Below, piece after piece: positions 7,158 through 13,252 of a stretch of 13,604 nt of DNA; within the stretch, counting starts at the first letter, position 1, and the number at the start of each line of letters is the position of its first letter. Below the pieces are notes generated by a model that saw only the letters and a list, made by a program, of their open reading frames with translations, did no database searches and was not told the DNA's origin. The stretch is taken from positions 1 to 13,604 of the forward strand of contig JAEWHU010000380.1 of the NCBI GenBank assembly GCA_023387635.1. The letters are read 5' to 3'. This stretch comes from Bacillota bacterium (GTDB taxonomy: Bacteria; Bacillota; Clostridia; Lachnospirales; Lachnospiraceae). A program made the position numbers and the translations under genes.

Positions 7158-7742
7158 CTATTTCTCTACATAAAGTTGTATCTTGTCAAATATATTTTTA
7201 AGCGAACCTTCATTCTTTATTTCATAAGTGCAAAGCTTTCGATATTCGTCTTCTTTCATCTGATTTAAAAAAATAGTATCAATTTTTTCATCGCTATAAT
7301 TTCTAGTTTCTTTAAGTCGTTTTCTTCTAACCTCATTAGATGCATGGACATACCATATTTCATCACATATTTCATGTAGCTTTGCTTCGACTGGAAGAGC
7401 TGTTTCTATAACAATAAGAGGATATTCTTTCACCTTTATTTTAATCAAATCTTTTACATAATCCATAACATAGGGATGGGTAAACGAATTTAATTTTAAT
7501 AGTCTATCCTTTTGTCCATAAACACACTCTGCTAATTTAGCTCGATTAATTTCTTTGTTATCATCTAATATTTCTTCTCCAAAATAGTCAACTATTTTTT
7601 TATAAGACACCATTCCCTTACCCATTAGGTCATGAGCAATGGCATCTGTACTAATAATAAAGGCATTAAAGTTATTCTCTAATATATCAGAAATTGTAGA
7701 TTTACCACTACCAATTCCTCCAGTAATTCCAATAACTTTCAT
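7158..7742 (-). CDS. coaE: Dephospho-CoA kinase
   Basis: This enzyme phosphorylates the ribose 3'-hydroxyl of dephospho-CoA with ATP, the last step of coenzyme A synthesis, in the cytosol. The 194-residue protein has the P-loop GGIGSGKST at residues 8-16, the STDAIAHDL segment after the first helix (CoA-domain entry), and the AKLHEICDEIWYV strand followed by the Arg-rich lid (RRKRLKETRNYSDE). The length is normal. An in-frame ATG at 7754 would add four residues (MGVN), but its GGGAG abuts the start codon with no spacing; the ATG at 7742 gives the conserved family beginning MKVIGITGG and has GGGTG/GGGAG at workable distances, so I prefer it. The polA stop is only 21 bases upstream, so polA, coaE and the FtsA-like gene probably share a transcript. 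Confidence 0.93.
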   Translation of the reverse strand: MKVIGITGGIGSGKSTISDILENNFNAFIISTDAIAHDLMGKGMVSYKKIVDYFGEEILDDNKEINRAKLAECVYGQKDRLLKLNSFTHPYVMDYVKDLIKIKVKEYPLIVIETALPVEAKLHEICDEIWYVHASNEVRRKRLKETRNYSDEKIDTIFLNQMKEDEYRKLCTYEIKNEGSLKNIFDKIQLYVEK

Positions 7743-7763
7743 ATTCACACCCATCTCCCATGT

Positions 7764-10415
7764 TTATTTTGCCTCATACCAATTAAGACCTGTATTTACA
7801 TCAATTTCTAATGGAATACTTAAATCAGCAGCACGGTGCATTTCTTCCTTTAGAATGGTTTTTACTTCTTCTAGCTCATCCATGGAGGCTTCAATTAAAA
7901 GTTCATCGTGTACTTGTAATATAAGGCTTGACTTCATATTGGCCTCTTTTAATCTACTATTTACTCGGTTCATAGCAATTTTAATGATATCAGCCGCTGT
8001 TCCTTGTATTGGCGAATTCATGGCGATACGTTCTCCAAAGGAACGTTGCATAAAGTTAGAAGATGCTAATTCTGGAATTGGTCTTCTTCTTCCAAATAAC
8101 GTAGTTACATAGCCATCTTTCTTTCCCTCTTCAACAAGACTATCAAGGAATTCTTTAACACATGGATAAGTTTCAAAATATTTATTAATATAGGTTTCTG
8201 CTTCTTTCCTAGTGATATTTAAATCTTGTCCTAAACCAAAGGAGCTAATACCATATACGATACCAAAGTTTACTGCTTTTGCATTGCTTCTTTGTAATGG
8301 AGTAACCTCATTAATCGGTGTATGGAATACTTCTGACGCTGTAATTCTATGAATATCTTGTTCTGATTTATATGCAGCTATTAATCTCTCATCCTTTGAC
8401 ATATGAGCTAATACTCTAAGTTCGATTTGAGAGTAATCCGCATCTACAAATATATATCCTTCTTTTGGTATAAATACTTTTCTTATTTCTCTTCCAAGTT
8501 CCATACGAATAGGAATATTTTGAAGATTTGGTTCTGTACTACTTAAACGTCCAGTTGCAGCAATCGTTTGATGGAATTTACCATGAATTCTTTCATCGCT
8601 ACCAATATAAGTTGCTAACCCATCTGCATAAGTTGACTTTAATTTTGTAACTTGTCTATACTCTAATACCATATTTACAACTGGGTGTTCCATAGCTAAC
8701 TTTTCTAATATATCAGCAGAAGTAGAATAACCTGTTTTAGTTTTCTTGCCAAATGGTAAATGTAATTTATCAAATAAAATTATACCAAGTTGTTTTGGTG
8801 AATTAATATTAAATTCTTCACCAACTAAATTATATATTTTTTCTTCTAGCTCTTTTATTGTAATAGCTAATTTATCACCATATTCTTTAAGACCTGCTCT
8901 ATTAATACCTATTCCCTTTGTTTCCATATCAAATAAAGTAAATATTAATGGCATTTCTATATTATAGAATAATTCTTCCATACCATTCTCTAATATTAAA
9001 TTTTTTAACTTATCATAAGCTAAGAAAGATGCATATCCTTCATAGCAAGCATAATTAATGAATTCTTTTTTATCATCTTCCATTGCACTTATAAGTGATG
9101 TCTTTCCTAAAAAATCTTTTTTAGATGGAATAGTCATGGATAAATAATCTCTTGCTAGATCATCGTATTCATAAGAGTCCTTTAATGGATTTATTAAATA
9201 TGCCGCAATCCCTAGATCAAATAATCCCGACTCACCTTTAAAGTTAATATAATTTAATTGAGGTTTTAAATTACAGGTTGCTAGTGTAATTCCAGCCTTT
9301 ACTAATGACTGTAATAAATCAGAAATTAACTGAGTAGTTATAAAATTTTGAACTTTTATAAAATATACATTATCTTCCCCATAGCTTAGTGATAAACCTA
9401 AAACAGTATCCCCTTCAATAATTAATTTAAAACCAACACTTCCTATCTTTGAAGCTTTCTTTATGATGGTATTAAATATTTCTTCTACAATGTTTAGATC
9501 ATCAACAACCATAAATTTATCCTCTAATTTGGTATCGCCAACAATCTCCATTTGGAATCGATTTAATAAGCTCTTAAACTCTAATTTTTTAAAATATGAA
9601 AATGCATTTTCATTATAAAGATTATCTATTTTTGCATCCTGAAGAGAATAATCTATGTCACAATCTACTTTAATAGTTGCTAAAGTTTTACTAAGAACTG
9701 CTAAGTCATAATTATCTCTTAATGACTCTTTAGCCTTATTTGGTGTTACACTATCAACATTCGCATATGCGTTCTCAATAGAATCATAGCTTGTTATGAT
9801 TTTAGTAGCAGTTTTTTCACCAATTCCAGGAACTCCTGGGATATTATCAGAAGCATCTCCCATTAAAGCCTTTAAGTCAATAAATTGAAGTGGAGTAACG
9901 CCGTATTTCTCAATTACGTCTTTTGTATTGTAATCTTCGATTTCCGTACCACCTTTTTTCGTCTTAGGAATTCGAATTTTAATAACATCCGTTGCTAATT
10001 GTAGTAAATCTCTATCTCCAGAGATAACAGCTACATCTAAGCCAGCTTTTTCTGAATTTTTAGCAATGGTACCTAATATATCATCTGCTTCATATCCAGC
10101 TTTTTCAATAATATTAACTCCCATTGCACCTAGGACCTCTTTTAATAAAGGAACTTGTTCTCTAAGTTCTTCTGGCATGGATTTTCTAGTTCCTTTATAT
10201 TCTTCAAACATTTCATGACGAAAAGTTTTTTTGTTTACATCAAAAGCAACCGTTAAATAATTTGGTTTTTCTTCATCTATTATTTTGAACATAATATTTA
10301 AGAAACCAAGTACTGCGTTTGTATAAACTCCTTCTGAGTTTGTTAATACTGGCAAACCATAGAATGCACGGTTTAGTATACTATGACCATCAATTAATAA
10401 TATTTTTTCTTTCAT
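7764..10415 (-). CDS. polA: DNA polymerase I
   Basis: Full-length family A polymerase of 883 residues, used in Okazaki-fragment maturation and excision repair. The 5' nuclease domain (1-290) keeps its acidic metal ligands: LLIDG (Asp9), FDV (Asp59), EADD (110-111), SGDRD (133, 135) and GDASDNIPG (187, 190). The middle 3'-5' exonuclease domain (about 300-470) looks inactive: the position of the FDTET motif reads VGFKLII, and the YxxxD motif is replaced (YACYEGYAS), as in Bacillus-type enzymes, so proofreading is not expected. The polymerase domain is complete: motif A DADYSQIELR (658-667), motif B RSNAKAVNFGIVYG (709-722) and motif C QVHDELL (His836, Asp837). The ATG at 10415 has AAGGG seven bases upstream. 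Element copy 2 lies directly upstream, and coaE follows after 21 bases. Confidence 0.98.
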   Translation of the reverse strand: MKEKILLIDGHSILNRAFYGLPVLTNSEGVYTNAVLGFLNIMFKIIDEEKPNYLTVAFDVNKKTFRHEMFEEYKGTRKSMPEELREQVPLLKEVLGAMGVNIIEKAGYEADDILGTIAKNSEKAGLDVAVISGDRDLLQLATDVIKIRIPKTKKGGTEIEDYNTKDVIEKYGVTPLQFIDLKALMGDASDNIPGVPGIGEKTATKIITSYDSIENAYANVDSVTPNKAKESLRDNYDLAVLSKTLATIKVDCDIDYSLQDAKIDNLYNENAFSYFKKLEFKSLLNRFQMEIVGDTKLEDKFMVVDDLNIVEEIFNTIIKKASKIGSVGFKLIIEGDTVLGLSLSYGEDNVYFIKVQNFITTQLISDLLQSLVKAGITLATCNLKPQLNYINFKGESGLFDLGIAAYLINPLKDSYEYDDLARDYLSMTIPSKKDFLGKTSLISAMEDDKKEFINYACYEGYASFLAYDKLKNLILENGMEELFYNIEMPLIFTLFDMETKGIGINRAGLKEYGDKLAITIKELEEKIYNLVGEEFNINSPKQLGIILFDKLHLPFGKKTKTGYSTSADILEKLAMEHPVVNMVLEYRQVTKLKSTYADGLATYIGSDERIHGKFHQTIAATGRLSSTEPNLQNIPIRMELGREIRKVFIPKEGYIFVDADYSQIELRVLAHMSKDERLIAAYKSEQDIHRITASEVFHTPINEVTPLQRSNAKAVNFGIVYGISSFGLGQDLNITRKEAETYINKYFETYPCVKEFLDSLVEEGKKDGYVTTLFGRRRPIPELASSNFMQRSFGERIAMNSPIQGTAADIIKIAMNRVNSRLKEANMKSSLILQVHDELLIEASMDELEEVKTILKEEMHRAADLSIPLEIDVNTGLNWYEAK

Positions 10416-10430
10416 GTTTTAACCCTTGAT

Positions 10431-10525
10431 ATCCCAGACTTATCTGCGATACAGCCACTAATAAAAAAAGAGTGAAAGCATCACATCGTGGCAACCTTTC
10501 TTAATTTATACTTCTTTCACTCTTT
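10431..10525 (-). repeat. Intergenic structured element, copy 2 (upstream of polA)
   Basis: Second copy of the element at 1887-1981, in the same orientation and position relative to the next gene, ending about 15 bases before the polA start. Helix A is 10467-10478 with 10514-10525 (12 bp here, 9 bp in copy 1). Helix B is 10454-10458 with 10488-10492 (GCCAC/GTGGC). The small hairpin is 10435-10446. The second pair of the shared 9-bp helix A is T-A in copy 1 and A-T here, a compensatory change that keeps pairing. The longest conserved block is ATCACAT(T/C)GTGGCAACCTTTCT around 10480-10501. Confidence 0.7.
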
Positions 10526-10533
10526 ACTCTAGG

Positions 10534-10549
10534 TAGGAGTAAACTCCTA
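10534..10549. repeat. 7-bp hairpin between the zinc-finger gene and element copy 2
   Basis: TAGGAGT and ACTCCTA arms enclose only AA (a 4-base loop if the last pair is open). There is no T-run on either side, so it is not a convincing terminator. It may be an outer stem of the element upstream of polA. Confidence 0.5.
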
Positions 10550-10557
10550 TCTGGATA

Positions 10558-10573
10558 CCTTATGTCTATAAGG
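10558..10573. repeat. 6-bp hairpin at the end of the zinc-finger gene
   Basis: CCTTAT and ATAAGG arms around a GTCT loop, three bases past the stop codon of the zinc-finger protein in the minus-strand reading. It could protect the 3' end of that mRNA or pause polymerase, but no T-run follows. Confidence 0.45.
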
Positions 10574-10575
10574 CA

Positions 10576-11205
10576 TTAATGTAAATATTCTTTCTTACTA
10601 ACTTCATTACTACGAATACCATAGGTATTAGGAAATCCGCCATTTTCCCATATTTTATTTCCAAATATATTCATCATATTGTCTGCCGATTCCTTATCTA
10701 CCTCTTCTAAATACATATATATATTATATAGGTTTTTAGAAATTTCAACTGGCAATCTACTAATAAGTATTTGCTTTGTATCATCTTCTACAAAATAAGG
10801 ATTATGAAGTATAAATACATTATTCAAATTATAATTACTCTCTTTTATCACTTTGTTATTAACTTCTTCTACTACAAACTCCCCAAAACGAAAACTTGAT
10901 GCAAATGCTGCAAGTACGATTATGATTGCTAATCCAACTCGTTTTCTAATATGTAATAATTTGTAGTGTAATATTTTATCTTCGGAATCTTTTAATAAAT
11001 TTATTAAATCTTTATGAAAGTTATTAGATAGCTCCTTATCATCATCTAATTGTCTCATACCTGATACAAGTACATAATATACTTCTAATTCTTCCATGCA
11101 TACAGAACATGTATTAATATGCTGGGTAAACTCTTCAAGTTGTTGAATGTCCAATTCACCATTAATAAAAGGCATGATAAGCCTTTGTACTTCATTACAT
11201 GTCAT
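10576..11205 (-). CDS. Zinc-finger (zf-HC2) anti-sigma-like single-pass membrane protein
   Basis: A 209-residue protein with an N-terminal anti-sigma-type zinc finger and one membrane segment. Putative metal ligands are Cys3, His29, Cys33 and Cys36, in the order Cys, His-x3-Cys-x2-Cys, which matches ZAS/zf-HC2 domains that hold ECF sigma factors inactive at the membrane. A predicted membrane helix spans about 89-105 (VGLAIIIVLAAFASS) after the basic stretch HIRKRV, so the finger should be cytoplasmic and residues after 110 outside. The ATG at 11205 follows GGAGG with normal spacing, and a good promoter lies 86-114 bases upstream. No sigma factor gene is adjacent, which is unusual for this class, so its partner is unknown and the anti-sigma role is inferred from the finger alone. 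Confidence 0.75.
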   Translation of the reverse strand: MTCNEVQRLIMPFINGELDIQQLEEFTQHINTCSVCMEELEVYYVLVSGMRQLDDDKELSNNFHKDLINLLKDSEDKILHYKLLHIRKRVGLAIIIVLAAFASSFRFGEFVVEEVNNKVIKESNYNLNNVFILHNPYFVEDDTKQILISRLPVEISKNLYNIYMYLEEVDKESADNMMNIFGNKIWENGGFPNTYGIRSNEVSKKEYLH

Positions 11206-11290
11206 ATTTATTTCCTCCAGTACAAATTACGCCCTGTAAATATCGTACAACCTTATTATATAACATTATTATATTATCCGTTAATACAAT

Positions 11291-11319
11291 ATTTTACCCT
11301 TTTTGTAGTAATGTTTCAA
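11291..11319 (-). promoter_or_regulatory. Candidate promoter of the zinc-finger gene
   Basis: On the minus strand TTGAAA (11314-11319), 17 bases, then TAAAAT (11291-11296); each hexamer matches five of six consensus positions. It predicts a leader of nearly 80 bases before the ATG at 11205. The rest of the 11206-11453 gap is AT-rich and shows no gene. Confidence 0.6.
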
Positions 11320-11407
11320 CTAATCTTTTTGATTTGTACGTATAAGTGCCTTTTTTTCATAAACATGTGGTAAATATAATTATTTTTACCAATATTTCAA
11401 TTTGTAC

Positions 11408-11436
11408 TTGCTTTTTCTTTTAGAATGTGTTAAACT
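11408..11436 (+). promoter_or_regulatory. Possible promoter of tRNA-Leu
   Basis: TTGCTT (11408-11413), 17 bases, TAAACT (11431-11436), placing the start of transcription about ten bases before the tRNA. The hexamers are weak (three and four matches). TAGAAT at 11421-11426 is an alternative -10 without a good -35. Confidence 0.3.
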
Positions 11437-11453
11437 TTATTTCGCTACTTCAT

Positions 11454-11536
11454 GCGGATGTGGCGGAATGGCAGACGCAGCAGACTCAAAATCTGCCGGG
11501 GGAAACTTCGTGAGGGTTCGAGTCCCTCTATCCGCA
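11454..11536 (+). tRNA. tRNA-Leu (anticodon CAA)
   Basis: An 83-base cloverleaf with a long variable arm, as in class II tRNAs. The acceptor stem pairs GCGGATG with TATCCGC. The anticodon stem GCAGA/TCTGC (11480-11484 and 11492-11496) holds the loop CTCAAAA, giving anticodon CAA at 11487-11489, which reads UUG. The T arm is GAGGGTTCGAGTCCCTC. The 3' CCA is not encoded; the discriminator is A at 11536. It is the only plus-strand gene in the window, is followed by its own terminator, and borders the decayed mobile-element region. Confidence 0.96.
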
Positions 11537-11547
11537 CTGATTGAATG

Positions 11548-11586
11548 TCCTCAAAGCTTTTAAATACAAGGCTTTGGGGATTTTTT
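11548..11586 (+). terminator. Intrinsic terminator of tRNA-Leu
   Basis: TCCTCAAAGC (11548-11557) pairs with GCTTTGGGGA (11571-11580) over ten pairs, one of them G-T, and is followed directly by six T residues. It starts 11 bases after the tRNA. Confidence 0.85.
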
Positions 11587-11609
11587 ATTGCTTCAGGAGT
11601 TTGATTACA

Positions 11610-11723
11610 TTACCCCTCTTTTGTGTGTCCAAGCATAGAACAAATTCGTAATTCAGAAACATTCAGGTCGTGTAACTTAGATGATAAGGTTTTGCGGTAA
11701 CAATGGATTGATTTACTTGTGAG
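11610..11723 (-). pseudogene. C-terminal remnant of a tyrosine recombinase (integrase)
   Basis: A 37-codon open stretch ending at TAA 11610-11612. It contains SIHCYRKTLSSKL (the His-x-x-Arg box of tyrosine recombinases) and, 14 residues on, ICSMLGHTKE (the LGH box), in the right order and spacing for the catalytic C terminus of a phage or transposon integrase. The catalytic Tyr and the whole N-terminal part are missing. Directly upstream in the same frame is the TAA that ends the small signal-peptide ORF. Its position next to the 3' end of a tRNA and its orientation toward it are those expected for an integrase gene of an element inserted at that tRNA. Confidence 0.65.
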
Positions 11724-11969
11724 TTAGCGTGGGCGTGGTAACTCAACGCCATTACATACCATAATGGAATCATTTTTGTCCCACTCCTCTTTGTGTGCTG
11801 CTACAAATAGGCTCCAATTAGCATCCACCCTGAGTTCGTCATCCGTTTTTGCTAATGCTGGTGCTGTTGGTGCTAGAGTTGTAAGTATTATTGCAAATAA
11901 AACTAATGTTTTGGTGCAAAGAGTCGATAAAAGCAGTGCTGCGGTGCGTTTCTTGATAAGTACTTTCAT
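11724..11969 (-). CDS. Small ORF with predicted signal peptide, function unknown
   Basis: I do not recognise this 81-residue product. It begins MKVLIKKRT, then has a hydrophobic stretch (about 10-33) ending in APALA at 36-40, so cleavage after Ala40 would leave a secreted peptide of about 41 residues, acidic and with one Cys (72), ending VELPRPR. The ATG at 11969 follows a strong AGGAGGT (11978-11984). The stop of the gene before it overlaps that ribosome site, so translation may have been coupled. The stop codon is followed in the same frame by the integrase remnant, which suggests a deletion or rearrangement brought them together, so the C terminus may not be original. Neighbouring genes are frameshifted; this one is open but could be a truncated gene. 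Confidence 0.45.
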   Translation of the reverse strand: MKVLIKKRTAALLLSTLCTKTLVLFAIILTTLAPTAPALAKTDDELRVDANWSLFVAAHKEEWDKNDSIMVCNGVELPRPR

Positions 11970-11977
11970 TGATTTGT

Positions 11978-11984
11978 ACCTCCT
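11978..11984 (-). promoter_or_regulatory. Ribosome binding site of the signal-peptide ORF
   Basis: AGGAGGT on the minus strand, eight bases before ATG 11969, overlapping the TAA (11984-11986) of the preceding gene remnant. Its quality is the main reason to take the small ORF as a real translated gene. Confidence 0.65.
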
Positions 11985-12192
11985 TATACTGTAAAACTAC
12001 CCGAATTGTGGGTATTACGGGATTGACGACCATAAAGTCTATCCAGTTCTGTCTCTGCTTCTTTTGCATCCGCTGGAGGTTTAAATAGACTAGCAAGGTG
12101 CTCTTTGGCTGTTCTGGTTCTTGAGTAGTGTTGTTGTAGCTTTTACTCCTGTTGTAACTTTTGCCTTTTCTTGTATTATTGTGGGTCTGCAT
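11984..12192 (-). pseudogene. Frameshifted short gene of the mobile-element remnant, function unknown
   Basis: A gene-like unit with a ribosome site (AAAGGTGG) before ATG 12192 and a good C-terminal part in another frame. The frame ending at TAA 11984-11986 reads LFKPPADAKEAETELDRLYG followed by RQSRNTHNSGSFTV; it is protein-like (Ala/Glu-rich helix) and stays open back to about 12142, where a TAA closes it. The ATG frame instead runs into a low-complexity Asn/Gln/Thr/Ser sequence, and a third frame reads VTTGVKATTTLLKNQN. At least one frameshift between about 12100 and 12160 would reconcile them. No function is recognised. Its place between the helix-turn-helix gene and the integrase remnant suggests a small element-borne protein. 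Confidence 0.4.
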
Positions 12193-12207
12193 AATGTATG
12201 TCCACCT

Positions 12208-12381
12208 TTATTTAGTCTGCTGTACGTTACTCCAAGCCTCAGTAGCAAGGGATTGAGCTAAAAGTTCTATCAAAAAGAATTTTACCGCTATCAGGATTTC
12301 CTGCTCTAATAGCCGGGAATCTGCCGTTTATAGCTCCCTTGCGTAATGCATATACACTAAGACCCATATAATTTGCGCCAT
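12208..12381 (-). pseudogene. Frameshifted helix-turn-helix (excisionase-like) DNA-binding protein
   Basis: The ATG at 12381 has a strong AAGGAGGT (12389-12396) seven bases upstream, but its frame stops after 17 residues. The next frame carries a clear small DNA-binding domain: YMGLSVYALRKG, then INGRFPAIRAGNPDSGKILF, resembling MerR/excisionase-type helix-turn-helix proteins that end in an IRAG wing. A second shift near GATAGAACTTTT moves to the frame reading ELLAQSLATEAWSNVQQTK and stop at 12208-12210. Joining the three gives about 57 residues, the normal size of an excisionase-like protein. Two one-base indels are thus enough to kill it. It may have directed excision of the element whose integrase remnant lies downstream. 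Confidence 0.55.
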
Positions 12382-12388
12382 TATCGTA

Positions 12389-12396
12389 ACCTCCTT
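12389..12396 (-). promoter_or_regulatory. Ribosome binding site of the helix-turn-helix remnant
   Basis: AAGGAGGT on the minus strand, seven bases before ATG 12381. It shows where the gene began before the first frameshift. Confidence 0.6.
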
Positions 12397-12477
12397 AAAC
12401 TTATTTTTATTTATATAAACTTAACGTGAACAGGCCTGCGACTGATTTAGATTAAGGAAAATATTTTTTTGTACGTT

Positions 12478-12516
12478 AAAAACCCTCAGAAGTGTTTAAA
12501 ACCTCTGAGGGTTTTT
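12478..12516 (-). terminator. Bidirectional intrinsic terminator
   Basis: A perfect 13-bp stem, AAAAACCCTCAGA (12478-12490) with TCTGAGGGTTTTT (12504-12516), and a 13-base loop. The A-run and T-run at the ends make it work on either strand. On the minus strand it lies about 50 bases after the stop of the BIG2 protein remnant and separates that gene from the helix-turn-helix remnant. Confidence 0.85.
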
Positions 12517-12569
12517 CTTACCATTATTATATTTAAAGTAGCTATTTAGTCATATAAAACGCTTCCATG

Positions 12570-13196
12570 TTATTTCACAGTTATCTTACAAGTAGCGGTT
12601 TTACCTTTTGCTGTTTTTACTGTAATGGTTGCCGTACCTTTGGCTTTAGCTGTAATCTTACCATTTTTAGATACGGTTGCAACTTTTTTATGATTGCCAT
12701 GTCACTGTTTTGTCAGTAGCACTTGCTGGAGTTACAGTAGCTTACCAAATACAATATAAATACCAGCGTCACAATCCTTACCGGATGCACTGTAATTAGT
12801 CAGGAAAAGATAATATGAACAGGTTTATTTAATGTAATCGTGCCATTAAAAGCCTGTGCATTTACCTTTTCACCACTAGAATAGCCATAAACAGACACAT
12901 TGTACTTTGCGATAACAAAGGTAGGTACTGATGCTTCATCCACACGGTAACCCTGATAACCATTAATGCCGAAATCATTATTAGTTGCCTTTTTGAATGT
13001 TATGGTTACAGGTGCATTATCACTATAATATAATTCATTGTTATCGTTGCCTGAACGATGTCTGTCCCAAACTTCAAGCGTTTTGTCTACTTTAAGCGAT
13101 AAACACCTTAAGTTGCTTAGTTAGTTTGCAGTTTGCAACTATGCCATTTACCTTACTTGTCTTGTATTTGTACTTCTTGTAATTGTGGTTATCCAT
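12570..13196 (-). pseudogene. Frameshifted surface-type protein with C-terminal BIG2 Ig-like domain
   Basis: A protein of about 205 residues can be followed only by changing frame. It begins at ATG 13196 (AAGGA nine bases upstream) as MDNHNYKKYKYKTSKVNG and stops after about 36 codons. The adjacent frame continues LKVDKTLEVWDRHRSGNDNN and stays open for about 100 codons, through FGINGYQGYRVDEASVP, to TGA after ITLNKPVHIIFS. Another frame gives FLTNYSASGKDCDAGIYIVF. The last parts, VTPASATDKTVTWQS and KKVATVSKNGKITAKAKGTA, are a clear BIG2 bacterial Ig-like domain, ending CKITVK and stop at 12570-12572. At least four shifts are needed. No signal peptide is seen at the proposed start, so it may be the 3' part of a larger gene. 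BIG2 domains occur in adhesins and in phage structural proteins. Confidence 0.6.
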
Positions 13197-13252
13197 TAAA
13201 GTTCATCCTTAAGTCATACTCCAAATGAAATACAGTATACAACTATAATAAT

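Noticed and set aside
7743..7754. Upstream ATG for coaE (adds MGVN)
   Set aside because: Its GGGAG touches the start codon without spacing, and family proteins begin at MKVIGITGG.
11764..11994. Plus-strand ORF of 76 codons opposite the signal-peptide ORF
   Set aside because: It is the antisense shadow of the minus-strand ORF, has no ribosome site and no recognisable domain.
11839..12192. 117-codon minus-strand ORF taken as one intact gene
   Set aside because: After the first residues the frame is low-complexity (Asn, Gln, Thr, Ser), and it runs past the start of the next ORF with its strong ribosome site; the neighbouring frame is far more protein-like, so a frameshifted gene is the better reading.
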